A stretch of 64,000 nt of DNA from Prorocentrum cordatum. Its lineage: Eukaryota; Sar; Dinophyceae; Prorocentrales; Prorocentraceae. The notes under the pieces are model-generated. The model did no database searches. It worked only from the letters and a program-made list of their open reading frames with translations, and was not told the origin of the DNA. Below are positions 34,356-44,945 of the stretch, in pieces. The stretch's first letter is position 1, and each line of letters opens with the position of its first letter. A program made the translations under genes and the position numbers. The stretch spans positions 27,687-91,686 of the forward strand of contig CAUYUJ010021138.1 of NCBI GenBank assembly GCA_963575745.1. The letters are read 5' to 3'.

Positions 34356-34626
34356 CTGGCCCTGCTGGGCGGCCTGCCTGCCAGGCGGGCGGCCGGCCGC
34401 GGGCCTTCCACGCAGGCCCGGAGGAGCCTGGGCGGGCCGAGCGGGCCCCGCCCTCCTCCTCCTCCTCCTCCTCCCTCCTCCTCCCTCCTCCTCCTCCTCC
34501 CTCCTCCTCCTCCTCTCCTCCTCCTCCTCCTCCTGCTTCTCCTCCCTCCTCCTCCTCCCTCCCTCCTCCTCTCCTCCTCCTCTCCTCCCCTCCCTCTTCT
34601 CCTCCTCCCTCCTCCTCCTGCTTCTA
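34281..34626 (+). repeat. (GAC)n then (TCC)n microsatellites
   Basis: (GAC)n spans 34281-34354; (TCC)n with CTCCCT interruptions spans 34448-34626. The GC-rich spacer between them holds no gene I can support. Confidence 0.9.
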
Positions 34627-34727
34627 TTTTCCCATGTTTTCTGGGTTTTTGTCTTCCCCCCCACTTCCCATATTTTCCCATATTTTCCTAGGAATCGACG
34701 ATTAATTGTGTCTGTGTGTTTTTTCCC

Positions 34728-34930
34728 TCCTGAGTTTGGACGCCCGAAATGGGTACGGAAAAATAAATACAATGCCCAACAACAAGTGTTGTCCCAAACC
34801 AGCAGCGGCCGCTGTTGGGCAGGCGGCCTTCTGTCTCGAATGGACACAGGCCGCGGCGGCGCGGACGGCGAGTCCTGTTCAAAATGAACGGGAACTTCTG
34901 TTGAGCATTGTGCCCATTCTTTCCGTGCCC
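34728..34930 (+). repeat. Dispersed repeat D1, copy 2
   Basis: This copy is homologous to 9790-9990 in the same orientation, as described there. A short insertion with AAATAAATACAATGCCC sits near its start. Confidence 0.6.
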
Positions 34931-35204
34931 ATCTCGTTCGTGCAGACAATGGTCGGGCGTTGGCAGAACTGGGTTTAGTCGGACCTGGATCAGTGATGTG
35001 TACCGGGGGGCGCCCCCCCGCCCCATTCCACTAACCGGAAGCGCCGTCACCCGAAAAAACACAGGTTACGGCAGGCCTGGTTTAGCAACTCTGGCCAATT
35101 TAGAAGCTCCGGGGCCTCACCACCAACCCGGTCCCCTTACCCTGGAGTCCTGGCCATACCCGACAGTGGGCCCGCACAGGAAGGCCACTCCTGCGTGCAG
35201 TCGG

Positions 35205-35400
35205 CCCCCCCCCTCCTCCTCCTCCTCCTCCTCCTCCTCCTCCTCCTCCTCCTCCTCCTCCTCCTCCTCCTCCTCCTCCTCTTCCTCCTCCTCTCCTCCT
35301 CCTCCTCCTCTCTCCTCCTCCTCCCTCCTCCTCCTCCTCCTCTCCCTCCTCCTCCTCCTCCTCCTCCTCCTCCTCCCCTTTCCTCCTCCTCTCTCCTCCA
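35205..35400 (+). repeat. (TCC)n microsatellite
   Basis: Long CCT runs with TCTCCT interruptions. Poly-Leu, poly-Ser and poly-Glu frames here are artefacts. Confidence 0.9.
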
Positions 35401-35876
35401 TCCAGGACCCCGCCTGCCTCCCGCACCGCTCGAGGCAGCCCCCCCGCGTGAGGTGGGGGGGGGGGGGCGCCCGGCCGACCCCGGGGCCCCGCGGCGCGGC
35501 CCGTGCTCGGGAGCGGCCAGGAGGGCTCACGGCCGGCGGCGCGAGGGGGGGGCGTCCACGAGGAGGGGGGTCCACGAGGGGGGTCCACGAGGGGGGGGCG
35601 TCCACGAGGAGGGGGGCGTCCACGAGGGGAGGGGGGCGCCGGGGGGGGCCAGGGACGCGCTGAAACGAGAAGGGGCGCCCTCTGAAGTCTGGGGAGATCT
35701 CGTGGCCCACGCCACGATCTCCCCCCCCCCTTGGTCACCACCCCCCTCTTTGCCGCCCCCGACGTGCAGCTGTGGCGAACGTTGCCCGCCGGGGCGTCCT
35801 CCCTCGGGGAACCGAGCCGGGGGCCGGCCGGCCGGCGCCCGACGCCGGAGCGGAGGGCCCCCCCCCCTCCCCAAAC

Positions 35877-36222
35877 TTGAGTCGGGCCTGTCCCCCTACA
35901 GGGGGACCCAGACCCCCTCGAGTTATGAAAAAATCACGACGGGAGGTTTTTCATTATTTTTGGCCTTTGGGGGCCCTTACCGGTCCTCGGGACCGTCAAA
36001 AAACGACTCAGGACGAAAAACCGGTCCCGGGGAATGGGTCGAGACCCGGTCGACGTCATGAAAAAATCATGACGTCGGGGGTCTGGGGATTGTGGACGAA
36101 GAATAGAAAATACCCCAGAACTGCTCCCAAATGGTAAGAACAAATAAATAAAAAAATCGGCCCCAGGCTATTTCTGGACTGTTTTCGGATATGCCTGCTG
36201 TGGAGGGACGCGCCCGACTCAA
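35877..36222. mobile_element. MITE family M1, copy 3, carrying a nested insertion
   Basis: 346 bp with ends TTGAGTCGGGCCTGTCC and GCGCCCGACTCAA. Removing the M2 insert (35908-36087, 180 bp) leaves 166 bp, close to the 160 bp of copies 1 and 2. The 8-bp flanks are CCCCAAAC and CCCAAAAC, 7 of 8 identical. The core keeps ATTGTGGACGAA. Confidence 0.85.
35908..36087 (-). mobile_element. M2 element nested in MITE M1 copy 3
   Basis: Reverse-oriented relative to 33793-33981. It is bounded by CCCAGACCCCC and GGGGGTCTGGG, which pair as terminal inverted repeats. A second internal palindrome, GACGTCATGA...TCATGACGTC, lies near its right end. It splits M1 between CTACAGGGGGA and GATTGTGGACG. No clear target duplication is visible. 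Confidence 0.8.
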
Positions 36223-36231
36223 CCCAAAACG

Positions 36232-36378
36232 TGATGTCGCGTCGTAGCGGAGATCAGGGCGGGAGGTTTCTCTCCACTCTCGGCTCCCTGGGGCCCTCGC
36301 CGGGCCCCGGGGCGGTCAAAAAGCGGCTCCGGATGAACAGCCGGTCCTTGGGAAAAGGCCGGGACTTCTGGAGGCGCC
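36232..36378 (-). mobile_element. M2, diverged partial copy
   Basis: GGGCGGGAGG, GGGGCCCTCGCCGGGCCCC and AAGCGGCTCCGGATGAACAGCCGGTCC align with the reverse-oriented M2 core. The terminal repeats are not visible. Confidence 0.55.
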
Positions 36379-36457
36379 GTGCTGAAATAGGAGGCAGCAG
36401 CGTGGAATGGGGATTCCCCGCTGCAACGTCCCAGCGGAGAACCGCGGGCAAAGCATC

Positions 36458-36850
36458 CTCCCCCTCCTCCTCCTCCTCCTCCTCCTCCTCCTCCTCCTCC
36501 TCATCGGCTTCCCCCTCCTTCTCATCCTCCAGGGTCTCCATCTTCCTATCGTGCCATTGGGTTTCCTCCTCCACCAGCACCTGCTCCTGCAACGCCCTGA
36601 AACACGACCACACCTGCATCCCTTCCCCATCGTCGCCGCCGTCGTCGTCGTCGTACTCCTCCTCCTCCTCCTCCTCCTCCTCCTCCTCCTCCTCCTCCTC
36701 CTGGCCGTCCTGCCCATCCTCCTCTTCCCGCTCCCTCTCTTCCTCCTCTTCCTCTCCCTCCTCCTCCTCCTCCTCCTCCTCCTCCTCCTCCTCCTCTGTC
36801 TCCTCCTCCTCCTCCTCCGTCTCTTCCTCGTGCTCCTGCACCTCCTGCTC
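36458..36850 (+). repeat. (TCC)n microsatellite tracts
   Basis: (TCC)n spans 36458-36505 and 36655-36850, with a GC-rich spacer between. Confidence 0.9.
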
Positions 36851-36859
36851 CTCGGGCGG

Positions 36860-37315
36860 TTGTGCCCGCAGGCGGGTGGAGACGTGTCGCCTGGTTGCAG
36901 TGGCGGCTGCGGTCGCGCCCGCGGGCGGGTTGAAGTGTGTCGCCTGGTTGCCTGGTTGCGGTGGCGCCCGCGGGGAGGTTGACATGTGTCGCCTGGTTGC
37001 GGTTGCGGTTGCGCCCGTGGGCGGGTTGAGATGTGTCGCCTAGTTGCGGTTGCAGTGGCGGTTGCGGTCGAGCCCCCGGGCGGGTTTAAATGTGTCGCCT
37101 GGTTGAAGTTGCGGCTGCGCCCGCGGGCGGGTTGAGATGTGTCGCCTGGTTGCGGTTGCGGTGGCGGTTCGGGCGAATTGAAATGGGTCGCCTTTTTGCG
37201 GTTGCGTTTGTGCCTGCGGGCGGATTGAAACGTGTCGCCTGGTTGATGTTGCCGTTACGGTTGCGCCCGCGGGCGGGTTGAAATGTGTCGCCTGGCTGCG
37301 GTTGCGGGTGCGCCT
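36860..37315 (+). repeat. Minisatellite around GGGCGGGTTGAAATGTGTCGCC, about 8 units
   Basis: Units of about 45-65 bp alternate CGGGCGGGTTGA-(A/G)TGTGTCGCCTGGTTG with GCGGTTGCGGTGGCGCCCGC. Translated frames only repeat the unit. Confidence 0.85.
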
Positions 37316-37319
37316 GGGT

Positions 37320-38377
37320 GGTTTGAATCGTGCTGTCAGTTCAGTTCAGTTAGTTGTTGTGTGGTCAGAATCGCCTCTTTCCAGTTGAATTAGTTCAGTG
37401 CTGTTCAGTTCACTCGGTCACTCAACGGAGGGCACGGGATGTCACCCAGCTCCGCCCCGAAAGTCATGACGTTGTATGTATGGGTTTTCGTGTTATCCTC
37501 CTCCCCTCTTTGCTTGCTACCCCTGCCCCGCTTCCCTGGCGTTCCCCCGCCTCTTTTTCGGTGCTCCGGTGCGCAGCACGCAGCACCCAACGTTTTGACA
37601 CGGAACTGAACATGTGAACTGAAAACGTAGTACTGGCGCGATACGTTCGCCAACACGTGGACCAACGCGTGCCGAGCCAACACAGCGTGAATGACCACGG
37701 ACGGTTTGAACACGGTACGTGGTGCGTTCCAACACTGGCGCATCAAGGCCACTCAGCTCCCTCCTCCTCCCCTTACCCTCCCGCTCCCCAGCCCTCCGAC
37801 GTCAGGCTCTTTCATAACGTCGACCCCCCGGGGTCTCGAGCCATTCCCAGGGCCGGCTTCTCACCCCGAGTCGTTCTCTGACGGCCCCGAGGCCCGGCGA
37901 GGGCTCCCCAGAGGCCGAAGACAGCGAGACACCTTGGTGATACATCCTCCACGCTCGAGGGGCTCTGGGTGCCCCTCCCGCACCCGCCCCCCCCTCCCCT
38001 CCCGCGGCAGCCCCCGGGGGGTCCTGGCCCGCGCGGAGCTCGGCGAGATCGTCGGCAGCCGTCTCCGCCTGCCGCCCGGGCCGCCGCACCCATAATTTCT
38101 TTTTCTTCTTCACCGCAGTCTCTCGGAGGGTCCCTGTAATGGCATGCTCGTCGATATTTTCAAAATCTCGACGCTTCGGTTTGCGCATCTGTGGCTCCTT
38201 GCCCTGCAGAGCCTCTGATTATTTTGAGATAAGCTGCCGGTGGCCGTGGCCGTGGGCGGGGGGAACGCCGCGGCCTGGGCCGCGATGGCAGGGGGCAGCA
38301 GGAGCAGCGGCAGGGGGAGGGGGGAGCGGGCCAGGGGCCCCAGAGGAAGGGGGGGGGGGGGGTACGGAGACCAGCAG
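37320..38377. other. Region with M2 copy and no gene
   Basis: GTTCAGTTCAGTT-type repeats lie at 37335-37410, and an M2 copy at 37784-37969. The rest is GC-rich without coding evidence. Confidence 0.5.
37784..37969 (+). mobile_element. Small dispersed element M2, copy 4
   Basis: 186 bp with CCGACGTCAGG, ACGTCGACCCCCCGGGGTCTCGAG, GGGCCGGCTTCTCACCCCGAG and GGGGCTCTGGG. Same orientation as 33793-33981. Confidence 0.7.
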
Positions 38378-38555
38378 GGAGGAGGAGGAGGAGGAGGAGG
38401 AGGAGGAGGAGGAGGAGGAGGAGGAGGAGGAGGAGGAGGAGGAAAAGGAGGAGGAGGAGGAGGAGGAGGAGGAGGGGGAGGAGGAGGAAAAGGAGGAGGA
38501 GGAGGAGGAGGAGGAGGAAAAGGAGGAAAAGGAGGAGGAGCAGGAGGAGGAGGAC
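38378..38555 (+). repeat. (GGA)n microsatellite at the 3' flank of E2
   Basis: GGA triplets with AAAGGA interruptions. On the minus strand this is (TCC)n directly after the end of E2, matching the (TCC)n that precedes its 5' end. Confidence 0.9.
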
Positions 38556-38655
38556 TAGCTGGATTAGCTGAGTGCGGACCGCTGTCCTCGGCCCTTAAGG
38601 CCATTCAAACTGGGAGGCTAAATCCCTCCGAACCCTCCACCTACTCCAAGCTCCC

Positions 38656-39993
38656 TCAGGCGGGCCGCGGGGGTCTCGCTCGATGGCGGGTCCTCGCCGC
38701 CGCAGCAACGTTGCCGCCTGGGCCTTCACGTCTGGAAGGGAAGGGAGGAGGAGAGGCCTGCGGCTGGGAGGGAGCACCGCGCGACACATCGACGACGACA
38801 CTCGACGACAAGGTCAAACGCTCCCTCTCCGCCATAGCCGCCAAAATCGGCTTGGGGGGGCCTTCTCTTCGTGGAAAGCGCCCCTGACTCAATCGATTTA
38901 AATTTTCTTTACCTTTCGCCGAGGGCCCCTCGCAGCGGTTCTTCAACCCACGAGGGTCGGTGGTGTGGTACCTGCCACAGGTACAACAAACCGAAAGGAA
39001 CCAACGTGGGAAGAAACTCATGCGATGGGTGACGTGGACCTCCGCAGCAGCAAGTCTGACCGCTGCGGGGGCCAGTGGGCAGGCTTCCACGCTCATGGAG
39101 GATGCACTTGCACACGGGCTCTCCGCAAAACTCTGAAAAGCGGCGTCTGCCACCACAATGCTACACCGCAAACACACCCACTTCGACTCACACTTCCTCA
39201 GTTGGTGGGCCGACGCCATCAGGATTCTGTCACGCTTAGCCACTCTAGGCGCCGCCACAGGGCGGGAAGATCTGGCGCGGGGCTCCGCTGCAGAGGCTTC
39301 AATCATCGCTGTGCGCGCTCGGCGGCGGATCAACGCCGCCAGCGCGTCAACCTGATCCGTTTCAGGCATATCTGCAAGAAGCCCCCTCTCCCCCGCCAGC
39401 TCCGAAGCCCTCCCCGCCCACTGGTCGGCAGTCATATTGCCACGCGCGTAGAACAGCTCGAGAGGCGTCTCAAGCTGCTCTGGGTGCTCATCTAAATGGG
39501 ATGGGGTCCAGACCACCGTCAACTGATCTTTGTCCGACCTCGCTTCCCAAATTACGCGCGCCTCGGTCCACAGGTCCTCATTTTGGCCTCCAGGGCGCGG
39601 GACCTCCAAGCGGTCCTTCCACGAACGGAAAATCGCCAAGTGGTCGGTCACAAAAATAAGCGAACTTTGGATCTCCGAAAGCGCCATCGAAAAAGCAAGC
39701 ACCTCCGCCCTGGGAACCCGCTGCTTGTCCCCAGGCAACGGTCGACACAAAGCAGCACCAAACTCGAAACCATCTTCTGTCGGTCGGAGCGCAGTGATCG
39801 CCGCCCCACACCTTCTCCGACGGGGATCGTCCGAACACCTGCCTCCTGAGCCGTCTCCAAAAATGTGGAGCTCCTCGCCTTGGCGGCACCTCTCAAAATC
39901 TTCAGGGCCTCCAAACCTCTCCTCCAATCCTCTGATCGCCTCCTCATCGAAGCGAGGGTGGGTAAGGTCGGAGGGGGGGGGGCCCGAAGCCAC
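38656..39993 (-). pseudogene. E2 ORF2, RNase H and Cys-rich C-terminus
   Basis: A 445-codon open stretch in a different frame from the RT. RNase H residues: FGDGSGG (Asp, about residue 46), PRAEVLAF (Glu, about 91), FVTDHLA (Asp, about 107), WTPSHLDEH (His) and NMTADQWAG (Asp). The tail has CLRC and CTCGRYHTTDPRGLKNRC-like cysteine pairs with spaced histidines, in the same order as in E1, suggesting a conserved zinc-binding end. The last 60 residues are Pro/Arg-rich. The stretch is intact but separated from the RT by a frame change near 40086, so this copy cannot make the whole protein without a shift. Confidence 0.82.
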
Positions 39994-40085
39994 AAGCTCG
40001 GTTCGGATTCATGTCGTGCAAACGCTTGCGGGGTCAAAAACTGCGTGCGCTCAAAATCCTCGTGACCTACGTTACTCTCACAGTG

Positions 40086-43000
40086 CTAAATGCGATGGAA
40101 GAGGGACTCGGGGCATTTTCCGCAGCGGGCGCACAACGGCTCGACCTGGTAGCCCTCTTCCACCAACCTCTCCTTGTACCACTGGCCAGCAGACACGACG
40201 GTGATGTTAGTTGCAACCAGATCCATCTGGTTAGCGCGTTCCAACCGTTTCTGCTCACTCACGATCTGATACATGTCACCACCACCTGCCAAGTCTTGAC
40301 CAGCAATATGTTTTCTGGCTGCCCTCCAGAGGCATCCACGGATGTCAGCCTCCGCATCCTCGAGGAGCGCCTGGAAACTGCCTGTCGGAGTGAAGCCTGG
40401 GTCTCCAGCCGATGGGATATCCCACTGGTCCACAGGGTCGTCATCACACTCCGTCGGTCGTAACCATGATGTTGCCGTGACTGCTTCCCATCCAATGTCC
40501 ATCAGTGTGGCTATCCTCACCGAAATCGGTCCGCGTACAGAGCTCCACCGTCGCACTCCAGCGCGTCGTAGCCGGTCACGTATACCACCCCACGCTGCAC
40601 AAACTCGTCCATGAAGGTGTGGGTTCCTCTGCCACATCGTTATCCATTCCTTGATCACTTGAATGGGGATGGACACTGCTGGGTCCTGGACTGTCGGTTC
40701 ACACCCCAACGTCGTCGTCATGCAGCGGCCCTTGGCAGCACCACCAATCATGAACCCAGCCTGTGGTCGCCACTGCAATACCATCTGTCGACTCAGCCCA
40801 GCCACTTGATGACCATATAGTGCCTGAGGTACCGCACCAGTGCTCCACAGCGACCGTGCAATCTTTGACAGAGCTCCTATCCTCCGTAGCCTGCGTATCT
40901 TGCTTGCTCTCCTGCACGCACTCTTAATCCGCGTTCTCAACTTCCGTATAGATCGCTTGCGCCCCGCCGAAGTGTCCAGGCCCAAATCTACCGCCTCCGC
41001 GACAGCAGACACAGGTAGACCACGAGCACGTAGCTGGCCCGCGACTCTCCTGGTGATGCTGGGTTTCGAGCCGATCAACACTGTCTTAGACGAGATGACC
41101 ATGCGCTGATCCTCCAGACCTGCCTTCAGGTCCATGGCAGCGGTTATCATCGCAGGCCCAACGGAGGCGCGACTACCTTCGCACCGCGCAGTCGTATCGC
41201 CAACGAACGTCCAGAGTCCCGCAGCAGGCGAACGCCCATGCACCATGCCCAGAATCGGGTGCACAAACAGTTTAGCCAGGCCCACGCCCCTCGGAGACCC
41301 AGCAACCAGAGAACGAGCATGCAAAATCACTCTGCTCAAAACCGACCCCTGTTGCAAATACCTCGGTGCCAAGCATTGCTGGACCTCCAAAGAAATGAGG
41401 GCAGATGGGCAGCCCATCCTTCGCGCGATCCGTATCAATTGAACCAGAGACACCGAATCATATAACTTCTCAATGTCTAATAACGACGTGAGAGAGCTGA
41501 AGCCCAAGGATGTGCCAGCTTCGTCCATGCACACTCTGACCAAACCAACTCGTAACGCTGATGACCCTCTCAGCGCAGTGCCCCCGTGATCGGTCAACTC
41601 CTGGGACCGAGACTCGCCCAACGTAGCCCGCGCCTTGCTCCAAATCTTCGGCGCCGCAGCAACCGTGCCCAATGCTCTGCCTCCGCCCTTGGGCTTCGCC
41701 GCCAACGCACATCTCATCGCAGAACGCTGCCTCGGCCACGCGCACTTCTCCTCCGCGTACTGGGTGGGGCCGCGCAGCTGTTCACGACCAGGCTCGGGCA
41801 AGCGTCGGATGGCGCCAGGCCCCAGGGAGTCAATGCCCAAAGCCTTCGCGTCACTCATCTTGTTGACCACTCTGTCGATACTCTCCGCCGTGAGGTCAGG
41901 CAGTTCCTCCTCCATCGCCTCCTTCGCGAGCTGGTGGAGCATTTCCTTCAGCTGCTGCCTGGTGTCAACGGGGTCGGTCCAGATGCCAGCCCAGAACTCC
42001 GACTTGTGCGCCGTCGCCGTGCCTGGGTCCGCGATCTGCCGCTCGATTCCGATGGTCGCATCCGCTGCTGGAGCCGCCTTCTCCTTCACGTGGCGGTGTA
42101 GAGCGCCTGGTGACTTGATCCACACCTGCTTCGCCCACTTGGCAAACTCCTGCCTCTGACTGGTGATGCCCCGTGCATGGGCTATGGTCGCATGGCGCTC
42201 CACCTTGTGGGTGTAATCCTCCAGCTCCTGCACGCTCATCGTCTGGGCGGTAGGGGCCGTCACGTAAACTGCCACCCTTTCGTCCTCCGTGATGTTCTTC
42301 CCAAAGACATCCCCCTGGTTGAGCTCCTTCAGCACCCTGATCTCCTCCAAGAACTGCTTCGCGCACTGCCTCTGCCGCCTCGGATCCGCGTCGTGTCTTC
42401 GTAGAGCCAAGTACCTCGTCAAGAACGTCGTGCAGATGCCCCAGTGCTCTGCCGCCGCATACTTCAAGTGTGTGCGTCCTGGTGTCGGCCTTGCACGCGC
42501 TCTTCTGACTCCCAGTCCAGCCGCTCGCCCCACGTAAGCGTCGTGCTGCGTCTCGTCAATGCGGCTCGCTACGAGGGTTGCCTTCTCCACACAAGTGATC
42601 CACTGGCCGTGCTCCTTTGTAATCTGCTCCTCCGCGTCCCAGGTCTCCTGGCTGTCGTACGTGAGGTAATCATCCAACATCTTCGTTTCTTCGGTCAACT
42701 CAAAATGGGCATCCGTGGGCTTTACCGTATGCTGCCACAAGTCAAGCGGTATGAAGAACGGTACATCCTCCGTGTCCTCGTGGTCTTCCTCTATAATCTC
42801 GCTGAGTGCATTCTGGTACTCCGTGTCTAGGCGGTCGAGGCGCTTCTGCTGCTCCTGATGGCGCTTCAAGGACCGCTTGCTATTCGGGTCGGGCTGCTTC
42901 TTGGGCTCCTTCAACTCTGGCAGTGGCCTCGGTGGTGCCACGGCTCGGTGATGCCATGACTGTCCTGCTCCGTGCAAGTTCACTCGCAGCCCGCAGTGTG

Positions 43001-43442
43001 TTCGCCACGGCACACTTAGCAGCACCGTCAAACTCAGTCGATGATGGAGGTCGCTCCGTACGACCCCGTAGTCAATCAAGCTGCCCTTGCCCTTGCCACA
43101 TGTGACCAAGGTGTCAGCCTTGATGAGTGCACCGCCAATCTGCTCCAGCCACTGGGAGTCCTGCATCTTCACGTAGGGAATGTTCCAGTCCGCCATGATC
43201 GCCCACGGGTCCGTGAGCGACTTCACAAACGCCGACATTGCCGCAATACGCGCCTGGATGGCGCAGCCGAAACCGTCCTTCGGGAGCAGGTGGCCCGACT
43301 CGAGCACCAGGGTGCCTCCCATCAAATGGACCGTGGCCGCCGAGAACCCCACACAAACGGGTCGCAGTAACCATCCTTGGCCATCTTCCTTCTCGCGTCG
43401 TCGTAACCAGTGGCCGCCACATGCGACCTGATGGCGATGCAC
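40086..43442 (-). pseudogene. E2 ORF2, endonuclease C-half and reverse transcriptase
   Basis: A 1118-codon stretch. The endonuclease part has MADWNIP (equivalent of GDFN), SLIDYGVVRSDL and VPWRTHCGLRV. The RT part has ALGIDSLGPGAIRRL, LLDIEKLYDSV (motif A, Asp kept), GSPRGVGLAKLF (motif B) and FVGDTTAR at about 41204-41181 where Y/F-x-D-D is expected, so the first motif-C Asp is Gly (GGC; GAC would differ by one base). DLGLDTSAG follows, like E1. It ends in CARCGKCPESLFHRI, a zinc knuckle cut by a stop; E1 continues here. The protein is predicted inactive for DNA synthesis unless the Gly is an assembly error. Confidence 0.85.
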
Positions 43443-43700
43443 TCACCTCCAGATGTGCCCGTGGTGGGGCGGCCTGCGCTCTTAGCCGCCGTCGCCATGA
43501 GCTCCCACCCATCAGCCGCCACCGCCGTCGTCACATCCTTGATCTTCGCTGCCGCCAGATGCGTCTCGCACATCATGAACACGTCCATGTTGTTGCCTGG
43601 CTCGTTGAGGAACTTTCGGGCCGAGGGCCCCCATGTCGTAATGTTGGCAAAGACGATGCTAAAGAGTAGGCTGATCCTTAACAGCAACACCCATCGCGTC
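43322..43700 (-). pseudogene. E2 ORF2, N-terminal half of the EEP endonuclease
   Basis: FANITTWGPSARKFL begins near 43651, followed by FMMCETHLA (Glu) and TSGGECIAIRSH, the front half of the endonuclease. The frame is offset from the rest of ORF2 and ends at 43322. The readable protein moves to the other frame near 43400, beside a G4 run in the sense strand. ORF1 stops at 43659-43661, some 10 nt before FANITTWG, so ORF1 and ORF2 are nearly contiguous and offset by one base. Confidence 0.75.
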
Positions 43701-44720
43701 GTCCTCGCCGTTGTCCTCCTGACTGCTTGCAGGGGCCGCTCGGGGCGCAGAGCTCGCCGTGGCTGTACACCTTGCCTTCTCGACGCGCTGCTGCGACTCC
43801 TGCTTGAGGCGCTGGGCAGCACCCCTACGCTTGGCTTCACGACCCGTCTGTTGCCCAGCAACCTCCTGCGACGCCCCAGCAGTCGACTGCTCATGCTCCT
43901 CCACCTTCTGTGTGGCCGTCGGTGCCGCCACAGCACCTTCGTCCCCCACCTTGCGCCTCTTCGCCTCCAGGTGCGCATCGCGCATCTCCTTAGCCTGCTT
44001 CGCCAGGTTGTCGAACTGCTTGTACTGCGCGTACGCGTTGTTGACCAGCTCCGCCAGCGCCTGCATGTCCGCCTTGAACTTGAGCAGTTTGTCGCGCTCC
44101 TCGGGCTGGTACTCCTCCAGGTCCTCGAAGATCGCCTCGTCCACCTCAGGGGCCTTCCACTCCTTGTTGGGATCAGGCGGCACCACCAGAGGCGACGGCT
44201 TCGTCCTCGTGTAGTACTCGTCCAGTACCTTCGCGTGCTCCGTCTCTGCCTCCTCCATGCGAGCCGCCGCCTTATCCTGGGCCTGCAGCGCCTCCTCCAT
44301 GCGCTTCTGGGCCAGTATGACCGCCGACGCCGCCGTGTCCAACTCCTTCTGTGCTTGCTCCTTCTTGTTGACTGCCTGCTTGAGCGCCAGGCTCTGTGGA
44401 ACCTCGCGCTTCGGCTTCTTCGGGATGACCTCCACGACCTGGCCCTTGAAGTCGCGGAGTGCCTGCAAGTCCACCTGCGCCTTGTAGCCACCCTGCTGGG
44501 CCTCGAACTTCTTGGTGATCGCATCCAGCTCCTGTTCGGGCGCGAGGGGTGGGTTGCCATCCTTCCACCAGGGCGGCTTCTCCCTGTCCTTTGTGTGCTG
44601 CAGGACGGGGTTGATGAAATCGTTGCACTTGTCGCACCAGCCACCCGACCTCTGCAGCTTCCAATCATAGACCCAGCCTCCACACGACGCGCACACCGTA
44701 TGAGGCCGCGCCTTGGGCAT
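43659..44720 (-). CDS. E2 ORF1: zinc-ribbon and coiled-coil protein, intact
   Basis: A 353-codon ORF1 starting at ATG 44720. Residues 9-33 hold a C-x2-C...C-x2-C zinc ribbon (CASCGGW...CDKC). Residues about 90-330 are rich in Ala, Glu, Lys and Gln with heptad-like spacing, probably a long coiled coil interrupted by a Pro-rich PPDPNKEW segment. A basic stretch (AKRRGAAQRLKQ) lies near the C-terminus. LINE ORF1 proteins typically bind element RNA as multimers; that role is inferred. The stop at 43659 abuts the endonuclease in another frame. No RRM is seen, unlike E3. Confidence 0.75.
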   Translation of the reverse strand: MPKARPHTVCASCGGWVYDWKLQRSGGWCDKCNDFINPVLQHTKDREKPPWWKDGNPPLAPEQELDAITKKFEAQQGGYKAQVDLQALRDFKGQVVEVIPKKPKREVPQSLALKQAVNKKEQAQKELDTAASAVILAQKRMEEALQAQDKAAARMEEAETEHAKVLDEYYTRTKPSPLVVPPDPNKEWKAPEVDEAIFEDLEEYQPEERDKLLKFKADMQALAELVNNAYAQYKQFDNLAKQAKEMRDAHLEAKRRKVGDEGAVAAPTATQKVEEHEQSTAGASQEVAGQQTGREAKRRGAAQRLKQESQQRVEKARCTATASSAPRAAPASSQEDNGEDDAMGVAVKDQPTL

Positions 44721-44923
44721 GAAGCAAGCTCAGGACGGCAGCGCGGAGCTCGACCGCCCAGGCTTCGACCAAAACTGTAAGTGGGTGCCCAACTCCCACA
44801 GTGGAGGCTCACAAGGCCTGCCAGGCTCAGTAAGTCTGGCTTGGGGAGTGGCCTCAAAGCGGAACCTCCCTCACGCTCACAAGTCGCCCCGAGAGACTCG
44901 CGGTCGTCGGGGCGGTTCATTGC

Positions 44924-44945
44924 CTTGAGCCAAAATGGCTACGGA
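44924..44945 (-). other. Perfect spliced-leader relic at the 5' end of E2
   Basis: The minus strand reads TCCGTAGCC...TTTTGGCTCAAG, all 22 positions agreeing with the dinoflagellate leader (D = T). An ATG lies 4 bases downstream (44920). Microsatellite (TCC on the sense strand) is directly upstream. Confidence 0.95.

Larger units (their letters stand above)
38556..44945 (-). mobile_element. E2: full-length SL-tagged non-LTR retrotransposon
   Basis: 6.4-kb LINE-like element on the minus strand, from a perfect spliced-leader relic (44924-44945) to a (TCC)n tract at 38555. It has an intact ORF1 (43659-44720), an EEP endonuclease, a reverse transcriptase (to 40086), an RNase H ORF and a Cys-rich tail (38656-39993). 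The upstream flank on the sense strand is (TCC)n as well. Frame changes occur in the endonuclease near 43400 and after the zinc knuckle near 40086. It shares domain order with E1 and is the best-preserved LINE here, but its RT motif C is damaged. Confidence 0.88.

Noticed and set aside
41134-44780. Plus-strand frames across E2, including one of 456 codons
   Set aside because: They mirror ORF1 and ORF2 of E2 on the minus strand and show no domain.
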